Source of the DNA: Phycisphaerales bacterium
GTDB taxonomy: Bacteria; Planctomycetota; Phycisphaerae; Sedimentisphaerales; Anaerobacaceae
Length of the DNA: 8,856 bases
Assembly (NCBI GenBank): GCA_011057845.1
Contig: DSDB01000471.1
Location: 1 to 8,856, forward strand
Direction of reading: 5' to 3'
A program made the translations under genes and the position numbers. How positions within the stretch are numbered: the stretch's first letter is position 1; every line of letters begins with the position of its first letter. Of this stretch, positions 1 to 5,574 are shown in pieces. Below the pieces are notes generated by a model, which was not told the origin of the DNA, did no database searches, and saw nothing but the letters and a program-made list of their open reading frames with translations.

Positions 1-16
1 ACCCCACCACTCTCAT

Positions 17-46
17 ATTATACCTCAAAGCGACCCGGCCTGTCAA
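17..46 (-). promoter_or_regulatory. Strong sigma-70-type promoter reading off the left edge
   Basis: On the minus strand TTGACA (46-41) and TATAAT (22-17) are both perfect consensus hexamers separated by 18 bases. Transcription would start near position 10 and leave the window, so a divergent gene or RNA probably lies immediately to the left. No coding sequence for it is visible here. Confidence 0.6.
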
Positions 47-100
47 GCAAAACCGCCTGCATCGGAGCCAGTCAGCCGGTCAAAAAAGTTGCCCTCAGGC

Positions 101-129
101 TTGTCCGGGCGGCGAAAATGCTGTTTAAT
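101..129 (+). promoter_or_regulatory. Candidate promoter of the corrinoid protein gene
   Basis: TTGTCC (101-106) and TTTAAT (124-129) are spaced by 17 bases. The predicted start near 136 would give a leader of about 58 bases before the ATG at 194. The hexamers are only moderately close to consensus, so this is a plausible candidate rather than a firm call. Confidence 0.4.
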
Positions 130-193
130 GATGTGCAATTCGTTGGCAGAACGAAATCCGATGGACCTGAAATTGTGTTGAGGTGAGTTGAAA

Positions 194-820
194 ATGGCAG
201 ATTTGAAGGCGCTGGCCGATGCGGTCATCAAGGGGGACCAGAAGACAGCCGTCGAGATAACCCGAACCGCCCTGGGCGAGGGCGCCAGTCCCAAGGAGGT
301 GCTTGAGAACGGACTGATCGCGGGCATGGATGTGGTGGGGGCTCGCTTTAAGAAGAATGAGGTGTATATCCCCGAGGTCCTTATATCGGCGAGGGCGATG
401 AAGATGGCTATGGAGCTTCTCGAACCGGCGCTGGCCAAGGCAGGGGTCAAGCCGAAGGGAACCTTCGTCGTCGGGACCGTCGCGGGCGACCTGCACGATA
501 TCGGCAAGAACCTCGTCTCGATGATGATGAAGGGCGCGGGGTTCCAGGTGGTTGACCTGGGCGTGGACGTCTCGGCGGAGAAGTTCGTGGCCGAGACGAC
601 GAAGTCCAACGCGCAGCTCGTGGGCATGAGCGCCCTGCTGACGACGACGATGCCCGGCATGGAGAAAACGATCAAGGCCCTGCGAGAGGCCGGCGTATCG
701 GCGAAGGTCATGATCGGCGGGGCCCCCGTCACGCAGGACTACGCCAATCGCGTCGGCGCCGACGGCTATGCCCCGGACGCCGCCTCCGCGGTCGACACCG
801 CCAAGAGCCTCGTGGCGTGA
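194..820 (+). CDS. Methyltransferase cognate corrinoid protein (MtbC/MttC/MtmC-like)
   Basis: This 208-residue protein carries a cobalamin on which a methyl group is shuttled between a substrate-specific methyltransferase and an acceptor enzyme. Residues about 1-85 form the helical cap domain typical of this family. Residues about 88-205 form the B12-binding Rossmann domain with the signature D99-x-H101-x-x-G104, where H101 would be the lower cobalt ligand, then S147-x-L (contacting the nucleotide tail) and the GG at 175-176 near the C-terminus. The length matches the family (about 210). The start is taken at the ATG at 194 because GAGGTGAG at 180-187 lies seven bases upstream; an in-frame TTG at 188 overlaps that site. 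No methyltransferase or reactivator gene is visible beside it, so the methyl donor cannot be named; methylamines, methoxylated compounds or glycine betaine are all possible. The family call is firm, the substrate unknown. Confidence 0.93.
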   Translation: MADLKALADAVIKGDQKTAVEITRTALGEGASPKEVLENGLIAGMDVVGARFKKNEVYIPEVLISARAMKMAMELLEPALAKAGVKPKGTFVVGTVAGDLHDIGKNLVSMMMKGAGFQVVDLGVDVSAEKFVAETTKSNAQLVGMSALLTTTMPGMEKTIKALREAGVSAKVMIGGAPVTQDYANRVGADGYAPDAASAVDTAKSLVA

Positions 821-864
821 GCCCGGCCTGCCTGGACACGAGTGATGGGCAGCAACATGTCTTG

Positions 865-884
865 ACAGCCGCTTCGGCGGCTGT
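865..884 (+). terminator. Hairpin with UUCG tetraloop after the corrinoid gene
   Basis: ACAGCCGC (865-872) and GCGGCTGT (877-884) form a perfect 8-base-pair stem closed by the very stable C(UUCG)G loop. It lies 45 bases after the corrinoid stop codon. The following TTCTCCT is only weakly U-rich, so termination may be partial or factor-assisted. The TTGACA at 862-867 overlaps its left arm. Confidence 0.5.
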
Positions 885-900
885 TCTCCTGCGCCCGCTG

Positions 901-909
901 TGGTAGAAT
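901..909 (+). promoter_or_regulatory. Candidate extended -10 element for the sigma factor gene
   Basis: TGGTAGAAT fits an extended -10 (TG-N-TAGAAT) and would start RNA near 916, about 53 bases before the sigma factor ATG. No good -35 sits at 17-18 bases; a consensus TTGACA at 862-867 is too far upstream (36 bases). The call is tentative. Confidence 0.3.
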
Positions 910-968
910 AGCCGTAAAGACACGCAAACGGTCTGCTTTGACGCTGCGCTCTGCTATCCGGCACATCC

Positions 969-2684
969 ATGCGACGCATACAGAACAAGGACCTCGCCCA
1001 GTTGCTCCTGCAACTGCGATACGCGCCACAGGCCAGGCGACGTGAACAGCTCGCCGCGGCCGAGCAGTTGGTGCGCCTGATCGACCCGGCGAAGGAGTAT
1101 CCGTTCGAGTTCATCCATTACCGGATCGTGGGCTTCTCGCCGAAGGAGGCGCCGGACCAGCCCATCGTCATCGGCCAGGAGATTCTCAGCGATCTGTCGA
1201 TATTCATCTCGCGTCTGAGCGGACAATTGGCCGAGACGGTCGATCCGATCCGCGAACCCGTTCATACCATCGAGACCCTGATCGAACACTTCGGCATCTC
1301 GCGCAGAACCGTCGAACGATGGCGTAAGCGAGGCCTGGTGGGGCGAAAGGCCATCTTCCCGGATGGCCGCAGGCGGCTGGCTTTCAGTCAATCGGTGGTG
1401 GATCGGTTTGCCGCCGAACATGCCGACGCGATCCGGCGCGCCGGCCGCTTCTTGCGCACCACCGAAGCCCAGAAGTCCGCCATCGTCCGTCGGGCCCGTT
1501 CGCTGGCCGGTGATGCAAGGCTCTCCCGCCACAAGATCATCGGCCAAGTGGCTGCCGAGTACGGCAAGGCCCACGAGACGATTCGCTACACGCTCAAGAG
1601 ATACGAGCAGGAGCACCCTGACAAACCCGTCTTTCAGGGCCGTGGCAAGCCCGTTTCGCCGGCTGAGGCCGCCGAGGTCTATCGCCTGTTCAGGCTGGGC
1701 ACGCCCATCAAGGAATTGATGCAGCGGTTCGCCATTACCCGCAGCTCCGTGTATCGGCTGGTCAACCTCCGCCGGGCAAGGCTGATCCTGGGGGCCAAGA
1801 TCGACTTTGTGCCCAGCGCTGAGTTTGACAATGCCGACGCCGAGCGGATAATCCGTGAAGAGCCCCTGCCGGTGCGCCCCCAACGCGCGGCCGGGCCGCC
1901 CCGGATACCGCCCCTGACGGGCGATCCGGCGGCCGAATCACTGCCGCAATACTTACAGACCCTCAAGGACACGCCTATTCTGAACCGCGAAACCGAGACG
2001 GCCTTATTTCGCCGGTACAACTACCTCAAGTACGTGGTCCACAACCAACGCCCCCGCTTGAGGAAGCCGACCCCAGCGAGCCGTCTTCTGGATGACCTCG
2101 AGGCCAGACTGGCCGAAGCCGAGGAGATCAAGAACCGTCTGATTGAGGCAAATCTCCGGTTGGTGGTCAGTGTAGCCCGCAAGCATACCGCGTCGACCGC
2201 CGCGAACATGGTGGACCTGGTCAGCGAGGGCAACCTGTCGCTCGTTCGGGCCGTCGAACGGTTTGACTACACAAGGGGATTCCGGTTTGGCACGTATGCT
2301 TCCTGGACGATTGCGAAGGATTTTGCGCGCAAGCTGCCCGCCGAGGCGGCTCGACCGGACAAGGCCCGCGGCGAGATGATCGCGCAGATGGAACAAGCCC
2401 TGTCGGCCCAGCCCGGGCAGGACGTCGCGGCGGTGGAGCGGGCCCACCGTGGACTGGCGCAGGCCATCCGCGATGAACTCGATGAACGCGAGCAGCACGT
2501 CATTCTCAGTCGATTCGGGCCCATCGGAGAGCCGATACGCCGCAAGACCAAGAGTCTGCGGGAAGTCGGCGAAGAACTGGGATTGACGCGGGAGCGGGTT
2601 CGCCAGATCGAGCTGGCGGCACTGGCCAAGCTGCGGCACAGCCTCAGCAGTGAAGAATTTGAACTGCTCACCGGACCGGCCTAG
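969..2684 (+). CDS. Atypical sigma-70 family factor with N-terminal DNA-binding extension
   Basis: This 571-residue protein would direct RNA polymerase to promoters. The C-terminal half is sigma-70-like: a region 1.2-like segment at about 323-355 (ESLPQYL...ETALFRRY), region 2 at about 387-460 (RLIEANLRLVVSVARKH, then GFRFGTYASWTIAKDFAR) and region 4 at about 500-558 with the helix-turn-helix TRERVRQIE at 540-548, nearly identical to the housekeeping -35-reading helix. Region 3 is apparently missing: only about 45 residues separate regions 2 and 4. The first 300 residues are not normal for a sigma factor. They contain a MerR/excisionase-like helix-turn-helix at about 100-150 (ISRRTVERWRKRGLV, then GRRRLAFSQ) and two further candidate helix-turn-helices at about 185-212 and 230-265. 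No Shine-Dalgarno sequence precedes the ATG. The sigma assignment is secure; its regulon and the role of the extension are unknown. It may be a planctomycete-specific class. Confidence 0.85.
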   Translation: MRRIQNKDLAQLLLQLRYAPQARRREQLAAAEQLVRLIDPAKEYPFEFIHYRIVGFSPKEAPDQPIVIGQEILSDLSIFISRLSGQLAETVDPIREPVHTIETLIEHFGISRRTVERWRKRGLVGRKAIFPDGRRRLAFSQSVVDRFAAEHADAIRRAGRFLRTTEAQKSAIVRRARSLAGDARLSRHKIIGQVAAEYGKAHETIRYTLKRYEQEHPDKPVFQGRGKPVSPAEAAEVYRLFRLGTPIKELMQRFAITRSSVYRLVNLRRARLILGAKIDFVPSAEFDNADAERIIREEPLPVRPQRAAGPPRIPPLTGDPAAESLPQYLQTLKDTPILNRETETALFRRYNYLKYVVHNQRPRLRKPTPASRLLDDLEARLAEAEEIKNRLIEANLRLVVSVARKHTASTAANMVDLVSEGNLSLVRAVERFDYTRGFRFGTYASWTIAKDFARKLPAEAARPDKARGEMIAQMEQALSAQPGQDVAAVERAHRGLAQAIRDELDEREQHVILSRFGPIGEPIRRKTKSLREVGEELGLTRERVRQIELAALAKLRHSLSSEEFELLTGPA

Positions 2685-2776
2685 AGCCGGTGCACGACGC
2701 AGCGCGGACTTGCCCTGCGGGGCCGGGCGCGGTAAGGTTCATCGCTCGACAGCATCGGCGATTGCAGCACAGTCTG

Positions 2777-2782
2777 AAGGAG
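2777..2782 (+). promoter_or_regulatory. Shine-Dalgarno site of proC
   Basis: AAGGAG lies seven bases before the ATG at 2790 and fixes that start. It contrasts with the neighbouring sigma factor and dnaX genes, which lack such a site. Confidence 0.75.
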
Positions 2783-2789
2783 CACCGAC

Positions 2790-3602
2790 ATGGACAGTAT
2801 CGGCTTCATCGGCGGCGGGAATATGGCCGAGGCCATCATCAAGGGCATCGTCACGGGCGGGCTGTATCCCGCATCACAGATTTCAGTCGGCGACGTCAAG
2901 GCCGAGCGGCTGGCGTACCTGGCCGACACCTACGGCGTTGCCATAACCACGGATAACTCCGAAGTTGCCGCGGGATCCGACGTCCTGGTGCTGGCCGTCA
3001 AGCCACAGATGCTGGCCCAGGCGGCCGAGAGCATCCGCGGACATATACGCCCGGATGCCGTCATTGTCTCCATCATAGCGGGCAAACGGGTTTCGGACAT
3101 TGAGACGCTGCTGGGGCAGTGGGCGATTGTCCGAGTGATGCCCAATACGCCCGCCCTTGTCGGCGAGGGGGCCAGTGTGCTGTACGCCAACGACAGGGGC
3201 AGGACCGGCCTGGATAAGGTCAGGCGGGTATTCGGGTGCATCGGCGTGGCGCTGACGGTCGACGATGAAACGCTCATAGACGCCGTGACCGCCGTCAGCG
3301 GTTCCGGGCCGGCGTATTTCTTCCTGTTCATGCAGGAGATGATCAAAGCCGGGACCAGCCTGGGTCTTACGCCGGAGGTTGCCCGCCGCCTCGTGCTTCA
3401 GACGGCCAAGGGGGCGGCGTTGCTGGCGGTTTCCGCGGACCTGCAGGGCCAATCGACGGAGGACCTTATCGCCCGGGTGGCCACGCCCGGCGGCACAACG
3501 GAGGCGGCGTTGAACGTATTTCGTGCGGCGGGTTTCGGGCGGATGGTGGATGAGGCCCTGCGAGCAGCGTGCGGGCGAAGCCGTGAACTATCGGCCAGGT
3601 GA
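2790..3602 (+). CDS. proC: Pyrroline-5-carboxylate reductase
   Basis: This enzyme reduces 1-pyrroline-5-carboxylate to proline with NAD(P)H, the last step of proline synthesis, in the cytoplasm. The 270-residue length is typical. The N-terminal Rossmann fold begins with GFIGGGNMAEAI (5-16), the dinucleotide-binding turn. VKPQ at 70-73, RVMPNTP at 115-121 and SGSGPAY at 170-176 are hallmark motifs. The C-terminal helical dimerisation domain carries the family signature ATPGGTTEAAL (231-241). The gene lies 105 bases after the sigma factor stop, with its own ribosome binding site. The gap holds no convincing promoter or terminator, so co-transcription with the sigma gene is possible but unproven. 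All key residues expected of a working enzyme appear to be present. Confidence 0.96.
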   Translation: MDSIGFIGGGNMAEAIIKGIVTGGLYPASQISVGDVKAERLAYLADTYGVAITTDNSEVAAGSDVLVLAVKPQMLAQAAESIRGHIRPDAVIVSIIAGKRVSDIETLLGQWAIVRVMPNTPALVGEGASVLYANDRGRTGLDKVRRVFGCIGVALTVDDETLIDAVTAVSGSGPAYFFLFMQEMIKAGTSLGLTPEVARRLVLQTAKGAALLAVSADLQGQSTEDLIARVATPGGTTEAALNVFRAAGFGRMVDEALRAACGRSRELSAR

Positions 3603-3902
3603 GTCGTACAGGGCTGGGGCGGTGGCTCTTCGTCGGGACCGTGCTGACCTGACGATACGCCCGATAACCCCACGGATGATCGAGAAAAAGCCATGCCGCA
3701 ACACCGTTGAGCCCTGTGCGGACAGGCCTTCATCGGCTTGCTGAAGGCCTCCGTCAATGTTCCGGCGGCGTCTCAAAACCGCGGCGGACAGGCGGGGTTG
3801 CGTTGAAGCGATACCCCAAATGGGTCGATGATAGAGTACCGGTTCGTAAGTCTCGTACCGACGAAAACTTAAGCTGACGCCCCCTTATCAGGAGAACCTG
3901 AC
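3603..3902. other. Intergenic region between proC and the lipoprotein gene
   Basis: This 300-base stretch holds no credible gene. Open frames run through from proC or are very short and lack ribosome binding sites. It contains one clear inverted repeat (3724-3750) and a ribosome binding site at its right end. A weak promoter may be formed by TTGAAG (3803-3808) and GATGAT (3827-3832) with 18-base spacing. I see no riboswitch or tRNA fold. Confidence 0.5.
3724..3750 (+). terminator. Perfect 9-base-pair hairpin downstream of proC
   Basis: AGGCCTTCA (3724-3732) and TGAAGGCCT (3742-3750) pair perfectly around a 9-base loop. The position, about 120 bases after proC, fits an end-of-transcript structure, but no T-run follows. 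It could terminate with a protein factor, or protect the 3' end. Confidence 0.4.
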
Positions 3903-4961
3903 ATGGCGAAGATTATCGCAACCGTATGCCTGGCCTCGATCATGCTGTTTGTCGCCTCGTGTTCCAGGACGGAGCCCCCGCAGACGCCTTCGACACCCCC
4001 GTCGCCGACGAGTGATGAACATTCAGCCGATACGTCGGTGGCCCCGTCGGAAGCGGTCGGCGAAACGCCGGGGTCGGCGCCGGCCCAGCCCAAGACGCGC
4101 ATCAAGATACAGGGCACGGCCGTCAGCCTGATCCCGCCCCAGGGATTCGCCCCGACCACCCTGTTTTTGGGTGTTCACCAGCCCGAGACCAACTCCTCCA
4201 TACAGATTACCGAGTTGCCGGCCTCGCTGTCTGCGACGATTGCGGGCTTCACCGATCCCAACAAGCTGGCCGCCAGCCAGATGACCCTGTTGTCCCAGAA
4301 GACCGTCAAGGTCAGCGGAATGGACGCCACGTTGCTTGAGATCTCGCAGAATGCCTTTAATCTGGTGTTCAAGAAATGGATGCTGCTGTTAGGGGACGCC
4401 AGGCAATCCGTGAATATCATGGCGACCTATCCCCTGCGGTTCGAGGCGAGCCTTGGCGAACCGCTGCGACAGAGCCTGATGACGGTGGACTGGGATCGGA
4501 CGCCCGCCAAGCAACTGGCGGCGCAGTTGCCGTTCGCCGTTACGGTAGACGCTCCGTTTGAACTGGCCGCCAAGATGGGAGACAACCTTGTCTACACCGT
4601 CGCCGGCGCCTGGCCTCCGGCGGATGCCAATGCACCCATCATCTTCGTCAGCACCGCCGTACCCCGAGGCCCCATCACTGACATGAAAACGTTTTCCGAG
4701 ACACGGCTGCTTATCGCCGGCAATATCAGCGAAGTTCAGGTGCTGCAATCGCAATTCACCGAGATCGACTCGCTGGTGGGCTACACGGTCGTGGGCGCGG
4801 CCAGGGAGAAAGAAACGGGGGCGCCGCTGTTCGTTCTTCAGGTGATGTTGTTCGAGCAGAACCAGTACTACACGATTAAGGGGCAGGTCGGCATGGACAA
4901 CAGGGCGACGTACGAAGACCTCTTCAAACGGGCGGCGGCATCGTTCCGACGCCGCAAGTAG
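3903..4961 (+). CDS. Secreted lipoprotein of unknown function with two similar domains
   Basis: I do not recognise the gene. The 352-residue product starts with a lipoprotein signal: K3, a hydrophobic stretch (4-17) and the lipobox VAS-C20, so C20 would be lipidated. No Asp follows C20. Residues 21-66 are a Pro/Ser/Thr-rich linker. Residues about 67-198 and 205-349 look like two copies of one alpha/beta domain. Each begins with a strand ending in a P-x-F-type turn (LIPPQGF at 76-82, VTVDAPF at 213-219), has a middle strand-helix section, and ends with a strand followed by a helix with an aromatic residue (LMTVDW at 192-197, AAASF at 344-348). The pattern recalls the Mog1/PsbP-like fold of DcrB-type envelope lipoproteins; this is an inference from pattern only. 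AGGAGA at 3890-3895 supports the ATG at 3903. The gene stands alone and converges on the ferredoxin gene. Confidence 0.85.
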   Translation: MAKIIATVCLASIMLFVASCSRTEPPQTPSTPPSPTSDEHSADTSVAPSEAVGETPGSAPAQPKTRIKIQGTAVSLIPPQGFAPTTLFLGVHQPETNSSIQITELPASLSATIAGFTDPNKLAASQMTLLSQKTVKVSGMDATLLEISQNAFNLVFKKWMLLLGDARQSVNIMATYPLRFEASLGEPLRQSLMTVDWDRTPAKQLAAQLPFAVTVDAPFELAAKMGDNLVYTVAGAWPPADANAPIIFVSTAVPRGPITDMKTFSETRLLIAGNISEVQVLQSQFTEIDSLVGYTVVGAAREKETGAPLFVLQVMLFEQNQYYTIKGQVGMDNRATYEDLFKRAAASFRRRK

Positions 4962-4963
4962 AG

Positions 4964-4975
4964 GCGGCGCGCCGC
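4964..4975. repeat. 12-base perfect GC palindrome
   Basis: GCGGCGCGCCGC is its own reverse complement and sits three bases after the lipoprotein stop codon. It may add to transcript-end structure between the convergent genes, or be a by-product of high GC content. Confidence 0.3.
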
Positions 4976-5014
4976 TGACCGTCTGGGGCACGTGCAATCC
5001 CATGGCGGATGCCC

Positions 5015-5033
5015 GGTCCCGTTTGCACGGGCC
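5015..5033. terminator. Hairpin between convergent lipoprotein and ferredoxin genes
   Basis: GG-T-CCCGT (5015-5022) pairs with ACGGG-CC (5027-5033) around a 4-base loop, leaving one bulged T. It lies in the 82-base gap between the two convergent stop codons and could serve both strands. Neither side has a strong T-run, so the call is weak. Confidence 0.35.
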
Positions 5034-5043
5034 GTCCGTCGGC

Positions 5044-5226
5044 TCACTCCACGACAATGGCCTCGACGGGGCATTCGTCGGCGGCCTGCTGGACGGCGGC
5101 CTCATATTCCGCGGGCACTTCATCCACGAGGACCTCGGCCATGTCCGTGCCCATGGTGAAGACCTCAGGGCACGTATCGCAGCACAGCCCACACGCCGTA
5201 CACGTGTCTTCAATTCTGACTTTCAT
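5044..5226 (-). CDS. Small single-cluster [4Fe-4S] ferredoxin
   Basis: This 60-residue electron carrier would hand low-potential electrons to redox enzymes in the cytoplasm. The cluster motif is C9-x2-C12-x2-C15 with the fourth ligand C52 in the closing DECPVEAI, the arrangement of the Thermotoga-type single-cluster ferredoxin (C-x2-C-x2-C ... CP-x-x-AI). C19, in TCPEVF, sits where the Thermotoga protein has a disulfide cysteine, but the partner cysteine in the later helix is absent. C16 is an additional cysteine. The acidic C-terminal part is usual. The start at 5226 is preferred over an in-frame ATG at 5253 because GGGGA (5237-5233 on this strand) lies six bases ahead and the protein then begins with the standard KVRIED strand. 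The gene has its own promoter and is transcribed away from the SRP RNA. No redox partner is adjacent. Confidence 0.93.
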   Translation of the reverse strand: MKVRIEDTCTACGLCCDTCPEVFTMGTDMAEVLVDEVPAEYEAAVQQAADECPVEAIVVE

Positions 5227-5291
5227 GGCATTTCCCCGGTACGTCGGTTTCAAACATGGCGACGGGCATCCGTGGCGCCCGCAACGTCTTC

Positions 5292-5320
5292 ATTCTACGG
5301 GAGCCGACAAAAACCGTCAA
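5292..5320 (-). promoter_or_regulatory. Promoter of the ferredoxin gene
   Basis: On the minus strand TTGACG (5320-5315) and TAGAAT (5297-5292) are exactly 17 bases apart, each one mismatch from consensus. The start would fall near 5285, leaving a leader of about 58 bases. It is back to back with the SRP RNA promoter, with 15 bases between the two -35 boxes. Confidence 0.65.
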
Positions 5321-5335
5321 TCCGCAATCTTCCTG

Positions 5336-5364
5336 TTGAAAGGCCGCCGCGAGGCTGCTATAGT
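5336..5364 (+). promoter_or_regulatory. Promoter of the SRP RNA (and possibly dnaX)
   Basis: TTGAAA (5336-5341) and TATAGT (5359-5364) are separated by 17 bases, each one mismatch from consensus. RNA would start near 5371, about 48 bases before the mature SRP RNA. A trimmed 5' leader is known for this RNA in other bacteria. Read-through of the terminator could also supply dnaX. Confidence 0.65.
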
Positions 5365-5418
5365 ACACTGTGATACCGCCTCGGATCTTTGATACGTCCA
5401 TAGGGATGCAGTTCATGT

Positions 5419-5521
5419 ATCGGCCGGGTCCCATGCAAGCGGGGCCCGTGAACCTGGTCAGGCGGGGAACCGAGCAGCCATAAGCGAGTGCGTCGCTGTG
5501 CTGTGGGTCAACCCGGCCGGT
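5419..5521 (+). ncRNA. ffs: Small signal recognition particle RNA (4.5S type)
   Basis: This RNA pairs with the Ffh protein to target nascent membrane proteins. The apical part is diagnostic: GGTCAGG, then CGG-GGAA-CCG (tetraloop 5466-5469), then AGCAGCC, matching the universal domain IV spacing base for base with the E. coli 4.5S RNA core. The two strands fold into one long rod: 5421-5429 pairs perfectly with 5511-5519, 5430-5433 with 5504-5507, and 5435-5441 with 5494-5501 with one bulge. At about 103 bases it is the short form without an Alu domain. It lies just before dnaX, as the equivalent RNA does in Bacillus. The ends are inferred from pairing and may be off by a few bases. Confidence 0.9.
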
Positions 5522-5529
5522 CTTTTTTT
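5504..5529 (+). terminator. Intrinsic terminator of the SRP RNA
   Basis: The closing helix of the SRP RNA (3' arm 5504-5521) is followed at once by seven T (5523-5529), so the RNA's own terminal stem acts as the terminator hairpin. It ends 45 bases before the dnaX start. Confidence 0.75.
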
Positions 5530-5557
5530 CTGCATCCGTCTATGGCGTCCGACCTTG

Positions 5558-5566
5558 TGGGATAGT
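5558..5566 (+). promoter_or_regulatory. Possible extended -10 giving a nearly leaderless dnaX mRNA
   Basis: TGGGATAGT reads as TG-N-GATAGT. The predicted start (about 5573) is two bases before the dnaX ATG, and no Shine-Dalgarno sequence is present. There is no recognisable -35. The call is speculative; dnaX may instead rely on read-through from the SRP promoter. Confidence 0.25.
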
Positions 5567-5574
5567 CCCGGATT

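Noticed and set aside
862..867. TTGACA as the -35 of the sigma gene promoter
   Set aside because: The nearest good -10 (TAGAAT at 904) is 36 bases away, and the hexamer is partly inside the perfect hairpin arm, which better explains it.
125..1114. Minus-strand frames spanning the corrinoid gene and the start of the sigma gene
   Set aside because: They are antisense to a protein with intact B12-binding motifs and have low-complexity Arg/Ser/Ala composition.
954..1883. Minus-strand open frame (309 codons) opposite the sigma factor
   Set aside because: The + strand encodes recognisable DNA-binding and sigma regions along the same gene. The antisense product has no domain pattern and no plausible ribosome binding site.
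2685..2789. Separate promoter or terminator between the sigma gene and proC
   Set aside because: Only short GC-rich self-complementary bits occur and no hexamer pair with correct spacing was found. Only the proC ribosome binding site is convincing.
3523..3744. 73-codon + strand frame overlapping the 3' end of proC
   Set aside because: It lies in a different frame from proC, lacks a ribosome binding site and ends inside the hairpin region at 3724-3750. It shows no recognisable motif.
5542..5565. Seven-codon frame (MASDLVG) just upstream of dnaX as a leader peptide
   Set aside because: No ribosome binding site, and no attenuator hairpin or regulatory codon run. It is likely chance.
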